Positions 6,643 to 14,584 of a stretch of DNA of 25,664 nt are shown here, in pieces. Both the position numbers and the translations under genes were made by a program. The stretch is from CAYQEC01 sp964569015 (GTDB lineage: Bacteria > Actinomycetota > Acidimicrobiia > Spongiisociales > UBA5794). The notes beneath the pieces were generated by a model. That model had not been told where the DNA came from, ran no database searches, and saw only the letters and a list, made by a program, of their open reading frames with translations. Where the stretch lies: contig CAZMSN010000029.1 of the NCBI GenBank assembly GCA_964569015.1, forward strand, positions 1 to 25,664, read 5' to 3'. Each line of letters begins with the position of its first letter. The first letter of the stretch is position 1.

Positions 6643-7953
6643 TCAGTCCTGGAAATCGGTGAAGGCGTGCAACTCCTCGCGGGGGAGGCGAACTCGCACC
6701 GCCGTGGCGGAATCGAGATGACGCTGGTCGAGCACCTCGCCGACACGATGGAGCGCCGCCAGGGCGTCTCCCCGGTCGTAGGGGATGGTGAAGCCGACTT
6801 CGACCACCCGGGCGCTGAGGGCTCCCGCGGCCGCCTCGGCCAGGGACTCGAGCCCGTCGCCGTTCATCGCCGAGACCGCGCTCGCCTCGGGATGGAGCCG
6901 GGTGAGGCGCTCCACCACCGCCGGATCTGCGATGTCCCGCTTGTTGACCACGATCAGCTCGGGTATCTGGCCGGCACCAATCTCGGCGAGTACCTGGTGG
7001 ACTGCCTCGATCTGACGGTCCGGGTTTTCGTCGGCGCCGTCGACGATGTGCAGCAGGAGGTCGGCCTCGTTGACTTGCTCGAGCGTCGACCGGAACGCCT
7101 CGATCAGCTCATGGGGTAGGCGCCGCACGAATCCCACCGTGTCGGACATCAACGCCACCGTGCTGCCCGGTAGCTCGACGCGGCGGACCGTGGAATCGAG
7201 GGTGGCGAATAACTGGTCCTCGACGAGAACGTGGGCGCCGGTGAGCGCGTTGAACAGCGTCGACTTGCCGGCATTCGTGTAGCCGACCAGGGCGATGAGC
7301 GGCAGCCGAGACCGGCGCCGGGCCTTGCTGCGGGTGGCTCGCGATCTTCCGAGATCGACGATGGCGCGTTCCAGCTTGCGGATCCGGTCGAGGATGCGCC
7401 GCCGATCGGTCTCGAGCTGGGTCTCGCCCGGGCCCCGGGTGCCGATCCCGCCGCCGAGGCGGGACATCTCGACGCCTCGCCCCCGCAGCCGGGGCAGGCG
7501 GTAGCGACACTGCGCCAGTTCCACCTGGAGCATGCCTTCTCTGCTCGTGGCGTGCTGGGCGAAGATGTCCAGGATGAGGGCGACCCGATCGACGACGTCG
7601 CACTCGAAGAGCTGCTGCAAGTTGCGTTGCTGTGCCGGGCTCAGCTCGTTGTCGAAGACTGCGACGTCGATGTCGAGCGCGCGGATCACGGCGGCGAACT
7701 CCTCAGCCTTTCCCCGCCCGATGAACATGGCCGGGTCCGGTTGGCGGCGGCGCACGAGCTGCACCTCGATCGGATCGGAGCCCGCCGTCTCAGTGAGTAG
7801 CTCCAGCTCGGCGAGACTCGCTTCTGCCTCGGCGACCTCTGATGTGCGGCTCGCCAGGCCGATCAGGCAGGCGCGTTGGCGCACGACTCCGAGATCGGTG
7901 ACGGTTGCAGTGAGGCGCCGGCGCTGCCGCCCGGCGCGGGAGTCATCAGTCAT
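6643..7953 (-). CDS. hflX: HflX-type ribosome-associated GTPase
   Basis: The 436-residue protein has the HflX N-terminal domain, a glycine-rich linker GGGIGTRGPGETQLE and a G domain with G1 GYTNAGKS (224-231), G3 DTVGF, G4 NKRD and the G5 region SAMNG. HflX splits 70S ribosomes, especially after stress, and all GTPase motifs look intact. I chose ATG 7953 (MTDDSRAG), which has GGTGG 3-4 nt upstream. ATG 7962 is an alternative, and the frame stays open to 8037. The gene is tail to tail with the MFS gene. The 221 nt between its start and the DUF1876 stop hold no gene. Confidence 0.93.
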   Translation of the reverse strand: MTDDSRAGRQRRRLTATVTDLGVVRQRACLIGLASRTSEVAEAEASLAELELLTETAGSDPIEVQLVRRRQPDPAMFIGRGKAEEFAAVIRALDIDVAVFDNELSPAQQRNLQQLFECDVVDRVALILDIFAQHATSREGMLQVELAQCRYRLPRLRGRGVEMSRLGGGIGTRGPGETQLETDRRRILDRIRKLERAIVDLGRSRATRSKARRRSRLPLIALVGYTNAGKSTLFNALTGAHVLVEDQLFATLDSTVRRVELPGSTVALMSDTVGFVRRLPHELIEAFRSTLEQVNEADLLLHIVDGADENPDRQIEAVHQVLAEIGAGQIPELIVVNKRDIADPAVVERLTRLHPEASAVSAMNGDGLESLAEAAAGALSARVVEVGFTIPYDRGDALAALHRVGEVLDQRHLDSATAVRVRLPREELHAFTDFQD

Positions 7954-8174
7954 CGCCACCATGAAAGCAGACGGCCCGCCGAACCGGCCCGTCCGCCGCC
8001 GGCAAGACGGATCCGCCACCGGGCGATCGAGGCGCATCTTCGATGACGCCCGGCGCGAGTTGTGGGGGCGGCGCCGGGTCGACGACGAGATTGCATCGGC
8101 GGCGGGAGGTCGTCGAGCGAATCAGGGCCGCGCGCAACCCACTTCGAGCAGCCGGCGCGTGACACCCTCGCGGG

Positions 8175-8426
8175 TCACGAGGCGCTGAATTGCTCGATCT
8201 TGTTGCGGGCGGCCTCAGTTAGCTGGTCCGAGAGATCGTGGAGGGCGCGGGACAGGGCCAACTCCTCTCCGACGACGGGCATCGGAGGATCGTCCGGGTT
8301 TCTCCGGGCTTTGCCGGTGGCCTCGAAGTGCTCACCTGCGAGGTTGAGCTCAGTTCGAACCACGGTGCTGACCTCGTCCTCGGAAAGATGGATCGTTACC
8401 TCCGCGTCTCTCTTCTGGGTAGCCAT
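8175..8426 (-). CDS. DUF1876 family protein
   Basis: An 83-residue protein with the DUF1876 pattern: an N-terminal strand region (EVTIHLSEDE), a central ARRNPDD, then GEELALSRALHDLSDQL (53-69) and a C-terminal helix. The family is common in Actinomycetota, and its molecular role is not established as far as I know. There is no Shine-Dalgarno upstream of ATG 8426 and no clear -10 box. CGTGAC (8158-8163) and GTCACG (8174-8179) form a stem spanning the stop codon, a possible weak terminator. Confidence 0.8.
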   Translation of the reverse strand: MATQKRDAEVTIHLSEDEVSTVVRTELNLAGEHFEATGKARRNPDDPPMPVVGEELALSRALHDLSDQLTEAARNKIEQFSAS

Positions 8427-8507
8427 GGAGACAGTCTCGGGGTAAGTGGCCGATCCGTCCAGGAGATTGGCGAGAAAATGGCCGGCGCCGCCCGGTCGGG
8501 CTGTGAG

Positions 8508-8945
8508 TCAGTCCGGCCAGTACTCCAGGTTCACCCTGGCCCCGCACGACGGACACTGCTGTGCAAACCAGTGGTACGTGTTGCCGCAGTCGCCGCAGAT
8601 CCACCGACTCGCCTGCTCCTCGAGCCATGCCGCGAGGCCGATGTCATCGAGTCTTTCCATGTCGGCGTGAACCGCCTTGTGGTACGGGTACTTGGGATCG
8701 TTGGTGAATCCCATGAGCTGCTCGCATGGGTAGTCACTGCATTGCAGGCAGTAGCGGATGCCCCGCTGCCGGTTGCACCTCTTGATCGCACAATCGGCGC
8801 ACCACGGTGGCAACTCGTCGCTCGCGCAGCCACGGCAGGTGACGGCCTCAGGCCCCTCTTGCGACGTGGTGCCGGCTTCCGTCTCCTGGTAGGCGCTGCA
8901 TCCGCCGCAGTAGAGACCGCAATAGCCGAGCAAGGTTGAGTCCAC
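8508..8945 (-). CDS. DUF3795 cysteine-rich protein with C-terminal zinc ribbon
   Basis: From GTG 8945 (with GGGGGAAAGG just upstream) the protein has 145 residues and 15 cysteines. The first part has the DUF3795 layout: YCGLYCGGC (C9, C13, C16), CRGC (37-40), CADC (49-52), C57, CLQC (66-69) and C74. A second CxxC pair, C117/C120 and C131/C134, forms a rubredoxin-like zinc ribbon at the C-terminus. The family probably binds metal or Fe-S; its function is unknown. An ATG at 9005 opens the same frame but has no ribosome site. The gene lies downstream of repeat copy 2 and is co-directional with the ferredoxin. Confidence 0.8.
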   Translation of the reverse strand: MDSTLLGYCGLYCGGCSAYQETEAGTTSQEGPEAVTCRGCASDELPPWCADCAIKRCNRQRGIRYCLQCSDYPCEQLMGFTNDPKYPYHKAVHADMERLDDIGLAAWLEEQASRWICGDCGNTYHWFAQQCPSCGARVNLEYWPD

Positions 8946-9039
8946 GGTGCCTTTCCCCCCGATCGGGAACGGAGCGTAGTGAGCGATTCGCGGCGCGTGA
9001 TGCACTCCCTCACTTGCCGGTGCACTGTCGCGAGAAGGG

Positions 9040-9092
9040 ACCGGCGAAGCGCCACCGTTGGAGGCGGCGCCACCGTTGGTGGCGTTTGAGCC
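9040..9092. repeat. Dispersed 53-bp stem-loop repeat, copy 2
   Basis: It matches 2388-2440 at 48 of 53 positions and ends in CGCCACC-GTT-GGTGGCG (9068-9084). The base changes in the loop (GTA to GTT) leave both stem arms intact. It lies between the ferredoxin stop and the DUF3795 start, both on the minus strand. Confidence 0.75.
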
Positions 9093-9235
9093 GAAGGGGG
9101 TCGCGGTGGTTGGTGCTCACGATGACCCTGCCCGAACCGCTGGCGGCCTCGCCGCCGCTCTCCGACGTTCTCTCGAAACGGAGGGTGGAGGAGAGTTCTC
9201 CAGACGCGGGTCGAGATCGACAGGCGGTGGAATCC

Positions 9236-9556
9236 TCAGACGCCACGGTTCGCCATGATGGTGGCGTCGAACGGCTCGATCATGATGCACTCGCCGGGGC
9301 ACTCCTCGGCGGCTTCCACCACGGCGTCGATGAGGTCATCCGGAACCCGGGCCACGCCGCGCGCCCCGCAGGGGCCATGGCCATCGCCCTCGACTCCGTC
9401 GAACACCGTCGTGGTTTCGAAGAGCGACGCGTCCTCCTTGACGGTCCACAAGCCGTCGTCGCGGCCGCGGAACACATCGGGTGCGATCTCCTCGCAGATG
9501 CCGTCGCCGGTGCAGAGGTCTTGGTCGATCCACACCATCAGTTTCGTTGCGTCCAT
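9236..9556 (-). CDS. Ferredoxin, probably [3Fe-4S]
   Basis: A 106-residue ferredoxin with the N-terminal motif CTGDGICEEIAPDVF (C15, D18, C21) and a C-terminal ECPGEC (C86). Position 25, where a [4Fe-4S] protein has its third cysteine, is alanine. This is the pattern of the [3Fe-4S] ferredoxins that often serve cytochromes P450. An insert of about 25 residues (46-72), with an extra C63, separates the two halves, making the protein longer than the usual 60-80 residues. ATG 9556 is preferred because GGGAG sits 5 nt upstream; the earlier ATG 9568 has none. No partner oxidoreductase is in the window. Confidence 0.85.
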   Translation of the reverse strand: MDATKLMVWIDQDLCTGDGICEEIAPDVFRGRDDGLWTVKEDASLFETTTVFDGVEGDGHGPCGARGVARVPDDLIDAVVEAAEECPGECIMIEPFDATIMANRGV

Positions 9557-9631
9557 GGGGTCTCCCATATCGAAATGCCTGGTGAGGCCAACCTAGTCGG
9601 GGCGGGCCGGGGGATCATAGGATCCTTGCGC

Positions 9632-9667
9632 CGGGTAGCCCGGCGGCCGGAGGCGCCAGGCTACCCG
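9632..9667. other. Strong hairpin upstream of the XRE gene
   Basis: CGGGTAGCC (9632-9640) pairs perfectly with GGCTACCCG (9659-9667), and GGCG/CGCC inside the loop can extend the stem. It lies in the gap between the divergent ferredoxin and XRE genes and is not followed by a T-run. Its role is unknown. Confidence 0.5.
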
Positions 9668-9779
9668 ACCGGTCCCGCAGGCTCATCGGCCGCGGCGGGA
9701 GCGCCAGCTCTCCGGCGGGTCCGAGCCTGTTCGCCTTCGCCGGATCACATGCCGGGAACCTCGACGGGTGCCGGCGTCG

Positions 9780-9807
9780 TTGGTTCGGCGGCAGCATGGG
9801 ATATGCT
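9780..9807 (+). promoter_or_regulatory. Candidate promoter of the XRE-family gene
   Basis: TTGGTT (9780-9785), a 16-nt spacer and TATGCT (9802-9807) lie 24 nt before ATG 9832. The predicted 5' leader is short and contains GGGGAC as a modest ribosome site. Confidence 0.45.
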
Positions 9808-9831
9808 GCCGCGCACCAAAATGGGGACTCA

Positions 9832-10614
9832 ATGATCGACGAAGCGACACTGGGCGACTTGGTTCGAGAGCGACGCCTCGCCGCGGGCTATTCGCTTGGA
9901 CAACTCGCCAGCAAGGTCGGGAAGACTGCCGCGGTGGTACGTGAGTGGGAACGCGGTGAGACATACCCCGAAACCGATCTCGTGCAGCGCCTTGCCGAGA
10001 CTCTCGAGATCGACCTCGGAGAGATAGCGGCTCTGGTGCCGCCGGAGCCGGAGCCGGAGCCGGACATCGTCGAGTCTCCCGCCAAGGCCCCGATCGGCGC
10101 GTCCATCGCCGCCGCTGAGGCCACGACCGAGCGGGCCGTCGTCAGAGGAGTGTCGACTGACGAGGTTCCGCAGATGGACGAGAGCGCCGACCTGATGGAC
10201 TTCTGGGCAGCAATCGACGTTGAGGTCGAGGAGTCCGGTGTCGCCGAAATGCCGATCGACCTCACCGATGCTCCCACCGAGGCGATCTTTCCTCCGGCGG
10301 GGGCCGCCTTCTTCCCAGAGCCACGTCCCGAGTCTCCTGCGGTTGTCGTGCCGGTACCTGTGACGCCGGTGGCCCAAGGGCCGTGGGACGTGTGGCTCGC
10401 ACCGCTGCGAGCGGTCTTCGATCCTCACCGGCGCTGGCTGTACTGGATCCGGGCAGCGCTGACGATCGCAGTCTTCCTCGTGCTCTTCCTCGTGCTGGCC
10501 TGGGCAGTCAAGGAGCTGTTCGGAGCGATCTCGGAGTTCCTCGACTCGATCGAACCGGCCGACACCGCCGATGACGTAGTCAGCCTGGTCGTCGGCATCG
10601 GCAAGGCTGGCTGA
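9832..10614 (+). CDS. Membrane-anchored XRE-family regulator
   Basis: This 260-residue protein starts with a helix-turn-helix of the XRE/Cro type (about 7-65; LGQLASKVGKTAAVVREWERG holds the two helices). A Glu-Pro run (71-77) and a long acidic, Pro-rich, probably disordered stretch (about 70-180) follow. One strong transmembrane segment (about 206-226, TIAVFLVLFLVLAWA) comes near the C-terminus, with a short extracytoplasmic tail of about 30 residues. DNA binding from a membrane-tethered protein suggests envelope sensing or chromosome-membrane tethering, which is inference. ATG 9832 is chosen over an in-frame start at 9796 because the HTH begins just after it and the promoter fits. Confidence 0.75.
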   Translation: MIDEATLGDLVRERRLAAGYSLGQLASKVGKTAAVVREWERGETYPETDLVQRLAETLEIDLGEIAALVPPEPEPEPDIVESPAKAPIGASIAAAEATTERAVVRGVSTDEVPQMDESADLMDFWAAIDVEVEESGVAEMPIDLTDAPTEAIFPPAGAAFFPEPRPESPAVVVPVPVTPVAQGPWDVWLAPLRAVFDPHRRWLYWIRAALTIAVFLVLFLVLAWAVKELFGAISEFLDSIEPADTADDVVSLVVGIGKAG

Positions 10615-10615
10615 C

Positions 10616-11341
10616 TCAGCCGACGATCGAACGGGCCAGCAGCGAGAGGGCGGCAAGCGTCGAGACCGCGAGGATGCCCCTCCGCATCCCGGCCTCCTCG
10701 AAGCGGCCGGTGAGCCTCGAGCTCATTGCCAGGCCCGTGAGCATCGCCGGAAAGAGCACCGCAGCCAGGGCGAGATCGTCGACCGAAATCTTCCCGGCCA
10801 GCACCCGGGCCGTCACCGTGACTGTGATGCCCACGGCGAAGATCACGGCGAGCGATGACCGGGTTTCTGCTCCCTTGGCGTCTTTGTAGAGCAACGCCAC
10901 CGGCGGTCCACCGATGGATGCCACGAGTGCCATGATGCCCGAGAGGATCCCGGTGCCGAACAGGTTGCCGGGGGTGCGGGGAATGCTGTGCCCGGCGGCG
11001 ATGACGAAGACCGCGGTGAGGACAGCGAAGGCAATCATGGCGTCGAGAGTCCTCGCCGTGGCCAGCGCCAGTAGGACGACGCCGATGACCGAACCGGGAA
11101 TGCGGCCGCCGATGATCCAGCAGATGCCGTGGCGGTCGATGTGGTTCCGTTCCCTCCATGCCATCAACAGGGTCATCGGGAAGATCACCAGGAGCTGGGG
11201 CACCGGTGCCAGCGCCGGATTCACCAGGGAGAGGATCGGCACCGAGACCACGCCGAAACCCACGCCGATGGTGCCCTGCACGATCGCGGCGAAGATGCTG
11301 ACGCCAAAGGCGATCACGAGTTCCAGGATCGATGCCGGCAC
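10616..11341 (-). CDS. TauE/SafE (TSUP) family membrane permease
   Basis: The 241-residue protein is almost all hydrophobic helices (about eight). It carries the TSUP repeat features: GTIGVGFGVVSVP in the first half and GILSGIMALVASIGGPPVALL in the second. TSUP proteins move sulfite, sulfonates or other small organic anions; the substrate is not readable here. Start GTG 11341 has AGGAG 5 nt upstream; the TTG at 11362 is less likely. Its stop is 1 nt from the stop of the convergent XRE gene. Confidence 0.88.
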   Translation of the reverse strand: MPASILELVIAFGVSIFAAIVQGTIGVGFGVVSVPILSLVNPALAPVPQLLVIFPMTLLMAWRERNHIDRHGICWIIGGRIPGSVIGVVLLALATARTLDAMIAFAVLTAVFVIAAGHSIPRTPGNLFGTGILSGIMALVASIGGPPVALLYKDAKGAETRSSLAVIFAVGITVTVTARVLAGKISVDDLALAAVLFPAMLTGLAMSSRLTGRFEEAGMRRGILAVSTLAALSLLARSIVG

Positions 11342-11413
11342 GGTGGCTCCTATGGGTCGCAACAGGTAGGGGCACCCGCTGTGTCGCGAGGAGGCCGACG
11401 CCGATGCGAATTC

Positions 11414-11442
11414 AGAGTATGGCAGTTCACGATCAGAGCGAA
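11414..11442 (-). promoter_or_regulatory. Candidate promoter of the TauE/SafE gene
   Basis: On the minus strand TTCGCT (11442-11437), 17 nt and TACTCT (11419-11414) form a plausible sigma-70 promoter about 70 nt upstream of GTG 11341. Confidence 0.45.
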
Positions 11443-11508
11443 TCCGGATTGGGCCGAGAGGCGTGACGGGTCAGCAGACGAAGGAGCGGCCCATCGACGA
11501 GTGCTTCA

Positions 11509-11549
11509 CTGAGGTGTGGCTCGTGCGGCGAGATCGCAGGGAACCTCAG
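11509..11549 (-). terminator. Possible terminator of the envelope cluster
   Basis: CTGAGGT (11509-11515) pairs with ACCTCAG (11543-11549), and CTCG/CGAG (11520-11523, 11529-11532) form an inner stem. It begins just beyond the stop of the last gene in the cluster (11557). There is no T-run, so this is a modest call. Confidence 0.4.
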
Positions 11550-11556
11550 CCGCCTC

Positions 11557-12477
11557 TCACCGATTCAGGGAGAAGCGGTCGCACGCATCCGGCGAGTAGA
11601 TGCCGGTGATGATGCCGGCCTCCGTGTCTTGGGTGACCGGGCCCCACAGGAGCAGGGTGTCGGAGTTGGCGCCGCGCAACTCGAAGGTCATTCCCACCTG
11701 CGGATCGCGGACGAAGTCGATGGAGAAGCCGCTGTAGACGCTCTGGAGGATGCGAACGGATTCTCCGACCCGAACTCCGCTGAGGGTGGTCAGGTTGTTG
11801 GCGGGGGACTCTGCGAGTTCCCCCGGGTCTGCGTACGTCCAGTCGACGCGGTATCCCGCGAAAGTCGCTGTCCCGTCGTCGTCGATGAGGACGACCGCGG
11901 CAAGCGGGCCCCACGTGACGATGCGCTCCATGTCGCCCACACAGGCCCCGAATTCGCCGGTCGAGGTGACCTGCCCACTGTCCGAGTCGGGTTCACCGAG
12001 GCTCGCGATGAGCCGGCCGATGGATTCGGCAGCGGACGTGCCCAGCTTGATCGCGCCGATGCCGTCGACCTGGAGCGTCAGATCCTTCACCGGGATCGGA
12101 TCGCCCGAAGCCTCGTACGGCGTTGTCGATAGCAGGGCCGGGCTCGTCGGTGTCGTCCCGGCCCCGTTGGTGGTCGTGGATTCACCGTCGGCGACCGAGG
12201 ATCCTGTCTCGCTCGCGGTAGTACTGGTCGGGGCGGCCGGCCCAGTTGTGTCCTCGTCGTCGTCCCGTGCGAGCTGGAAGAGGGCGATGCTCAGCACCAC
12301 GAGCAGCAACCCCAGGATGAGTCCGGTCAACAGGGGCGATCGGGGCGGGGCGGCCGGCGGCAGGCGCGGGTCCTCGAGTGGCGGGATCGGTTCTCCACCG
12401 GAGAGATCGAGGAGGCCCTCGTACGGGTCGAAAGGCTCGTCCGCCGACGGTCGATTCGGGTCGTAGTAGTCGGTCAC
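11557..12477 (-). CDS. Membrane-anchored protein with the cluster's unrecognised C-terminal domain (paralog B)
   Basis: From GTG 12477 (GAGGG 4 nt upstream) the protein has 306 residues. It has a short acidic, proline-rich cytoplasmic part, one transmembrane helix (about 48-70, LLTGLILGLLLVVLSIALFQL), a Thr/Ser-rich linker (about 80-125) and an extracytoplasmic domain (about 126-301). This domain is shared with the protein at 14585-16108. Common landmarks are DPIPxxDL, LGxPD, WGxLxA, GYR, LTTLSGVRVG versus LATLSGLRLG, SxYS/A, TLLLWGPV and SPxxCD. Both copies keep two cysteines (here C179 and C299), suggesting a disulfide. I do not recognise the domain. It is the last gene of the three-gene cluster, 90 nt after the LCP fusion. 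Confidence 0.8.
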   Translation of the reverse strand: MTDYYDPNRPSADEPFDPYEGLLDLSGGEPIPPLEDPRLPPAAPPRSPLLTGLILGLLLVVLSIALFQLARDDDEDTTGPAAPTSTTASETGSSVADGESTTTNGAGTTPTSPALLSTTPYEASGDPIPVKDLTLQVDGIGAIKLGTSAAESIGRLIASLGEPDSDSGQVTSTGEFGACVGDMERIVTWGPLAAVVLIDDDGTATFAGYRVDWTYADPGELAESPANNLTTLSGVRVGESVRILQSVYSGFSIDFVRDPQVGMTFELRGANSDTLLLWGPVTQDTEAGIITGIYSPDACDRFSLNR

Positions 12478-12567
12478 GGTTCCCTCTTCGTCGTGCGCGG
12501 CATGCACACCACCGGTTCGCGTCTCGTGGCTGTCGCCATCTTATGCGGAAGTCGGGAGAGGGGCGCG

Positions 12568-14496
12568 TTACGAGGCATCCCCGGACGCAATCCCGTAGTA
12601 CTCGGCGATCACGGTATCGAACGAGGCGGTCGGGATCAGCACCGCGGCGCCCTGGGGGGTCACGTAGTCCGCCACCGGGATCTGCAGGCGAATGATCGTC
12701 GAGGGATCGATGTCCCGGAGATCCCACGCCAGGCTGATTGCCTCGGTCACGCCGAGCTGGTCGTCCAACGTGAACGCATCGGTGAGGCTCCGAACGGCCC
12801 GGGTGAGATCCCTCGGCGACTTGAAAGACCTCACGTTGTCGAGCATGGCGAGGATCACGTCCTGCTGGCGCTCGTTGCGGCTGAGGTCGTTCACGAAAGG
12901 CATGACGCGCCACCTGCCATCGGCCAGCTCGAGTGTGTTGCGGGAGCGTACCCAGGCGAGGGCTTGCGCTCCGTTGGCGTTGGTGCAGCCAGCCGGGAGC
13001 TCCAGCTCTGCCTTGCGATCGCGAACCGCGTACTCGAGGCAGATCTCGACCCCGCCGACCTGATCGATGATTTTCTCGAATCCGTCGAAGTCGAACAGCG
13101 CGAAGTGATCGACCGGAATGCCGGTGAAATCCTCTACGGCGAGGGCGAGCAGCGTTGGCCCGTTCACGGTGTCCTCACAGCCGGCGAGATTGGCGTTGAG
13201 CCTGTCGAAGCTCTGGGTGCAGCGATTGACGACGTAGAGGTCCCGTGGCAGTGACACCATGAGCGGCGGGTCGTCGTCGGTGGGGAGGAGCGCCAGGATG
13301 ATGACGTCGGCGCGCTCGCCGCCGAGATCGCTGCCGACGATCATGAAGGAGGTGAACTCTCGCTCCGACGGTACCGCGGTGATGATGCTGGCCGTTTCGG
13401 GTGCGAGGTCGGTGGTCTCGAAGAGATCGGGCGGCACCGGGGGAAGCACCTCGAGGGCGGTGTCGACGTCGAAGGTGTCACGCTCGACGGCGCTCCACGA
13501 GTGCCAGAGCTGGTACCCGGTCCACCCTGTGTACAGCACGGCGATGATCGAGGCCGTGGCAAAGGCGCGCTTGAGGGCTCGGCGCAGCCAGTGCTGTGGA
13601 ACGCCCCGGCCGTGCCGTGCCTGGTTGACGATGTAGCCGACGACGGGGGCTCCCAGTTCTTCGAATCGGCGGCAGGTGGCGGCGACCGCCTTGCGGTCGC
13701 TCTTCTCCGTGACCACCAGCAGCGTGCCGTCGGCGTGGGCCGCCAGTGCCCGCTGATCGCCGTCCCATCCGAGGGGAGCCGTGTCGATGAGCATGAGGTC
13801 GGCGTGCTCGGTGATCTGGTCGATGGCATCGGCCAGGTCGCTCCCTTCGAGTGCTGCGGAATCATCGGTTCGGTTCCCGGCGGGAACGAAGGGCAGACGG
13901 TTGTCGGCATCGATCAGCCAGAGGCGAGACGCCTCGACCAGGGTGGCCTCGCCTCGCGCCAACTCGGCCAGGCCCGGCTCGAACCCGGTGTGGCCGAACA
14001 TCGAGAGGCCCGGGGCTCCCAGGTCGCCGTCGACGAGCAGCACCCTGCGGCCCTGTTGGGTGGCGCTGATGGCCAGATTGAGCGCTACGGTGCTGGCGCC
14101 CTGGCCGGGGGCCGGGCTGGAGACCAGGACCACTTGGCCGGTTGTCGCCGATTCGAGCTGGTGGGTGGCGGTGAGATAGGCCTTGGCGGCGGCAGATCCG
14201 GGGCGAGTGAGCGTCGGTGTGGGCACCCCCGGGGTCGGCGGGATGCTTCCGACCAGCGGCCCCGGGATGATCTTGGCGAGCGGCCGGCCCGACACGAGCC
14301 GGTTCCACAGCACCCATGTGGTGGCGGTGATCGCCCCGGCGGCGAGAGCGGCAAGGAGCCCTCCGAGGTGGGTGTTCCACACCCTCACCAGCACGAGGAA
14401 CGCGAGCACCCCGAGGGCAACCGAGCCGACGTTGGCGATCGTGAGCATCCGCCTTCTCAACGAAGAAAGAGCGGCTGAGATGGCTTTGGTGTTCAT
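12568..14496 (-). CDS. Fusion of a Wzc/CpsD-like ATPase domain (Walker A lysine lost) with a LytR-CpsA-Psr domain
   Basis: The 642-residue protein has two N-terminal transmembrane helices (about 20-38 and 45-64) and a cytoplasmic BY-kinase-like domain (about 100-300). A third transmembrane helix (about 311-331) and an extracytoplasmic LCP domain (about 380-640) follow. In the ATPase half, SSPAPGQGAST (126-136) is the Walker A loop, where SPxPGEGKST is expected: lysine is A134. Walker A' VLLVDGDLG (152-160) and Walker B LMLIDT (234-239) remain, and no tyrosine cluster follows. The LCP half has RADVII (D397), SLPRDLYV (R418), FDRLNANL, GGVEICL, AWVRSR (R517, R519) and an RQQ segment, so it looks functional. 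LCP enzymes transfer lipid-linked glycopolymers to the cell wall. The fold order and substitution are seen directly; a role coupling polymer control to attachment is inferred. Confidence 0.87.
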   Translation of the reverse strand: MNTKAISAALSSLRRRMLTIANVGSVALGVLAFLVLVRVWNTHLGGLLAALAAGAITATTWVLWNRLVSGRPLAKIIPGPLVGSIPPTPGVPTPTLTRPGSAAAKAYLTATHQLESATTGQVVLVSSPAPGQGASTVALNLAISATQQGRRVLLVDGDLGAPGLSMFGHTGFEPGLAELARGEATLVEASRLWLIDADNRLPFVPAGNRTDDSAALEGSDLADAIDQITEHADLMLIDTAPLGWDGDQRALAAHADGTLLVVTEKSDRKAVAATCRRFEELGAPVVGYIVNQARHGRGVPQHWLRRALKRAFATASIIAVLYTGWTGYQLWHSWSAVERDTFDVDTALEVLPPVPPDLFETTDLAPETASIITAVPSEREFTSFMIVGSDLGGERADVIILALLPTDDDPPLMVSLPRDLYVVNRCTQSFDRLNANLAGCEDTVNGPTLLALAVEDFTGIPVDHFALFDFDGFEKIIDQVGGVEICLEYAVRDRKAELELPAGCTNANGAQALAWVRSRNTLELADGRWRVMPFVNDLSRNERQQDVILAMLDNVRSFKSPRDLTRAVRSLTDAFTLDDQLGVTEAISLAWDLRDIDPSTIIRLQIPVADYVTPQGAAVLIPTASFDTVIAEYYGIASGDAS

Positions 14497-14584
14497 ACAG
14501 GCGAGGTCCCCCAGAGGCCCGAGCGACGTGCAATGTTATCTCGCTTCAGAAATCGTGTAGCTGGGAGCCTCTCTGCGGCGTTGC

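Noticed and set aside
12568..14496. Frameshift or mis-joined genes as the explanation of the ATPase-LCP fusion
   Set aside because: The frame is continuous. A transmembrane helix sits exactly between the halves, as topology requires, and spacing to both neighbours is regular.
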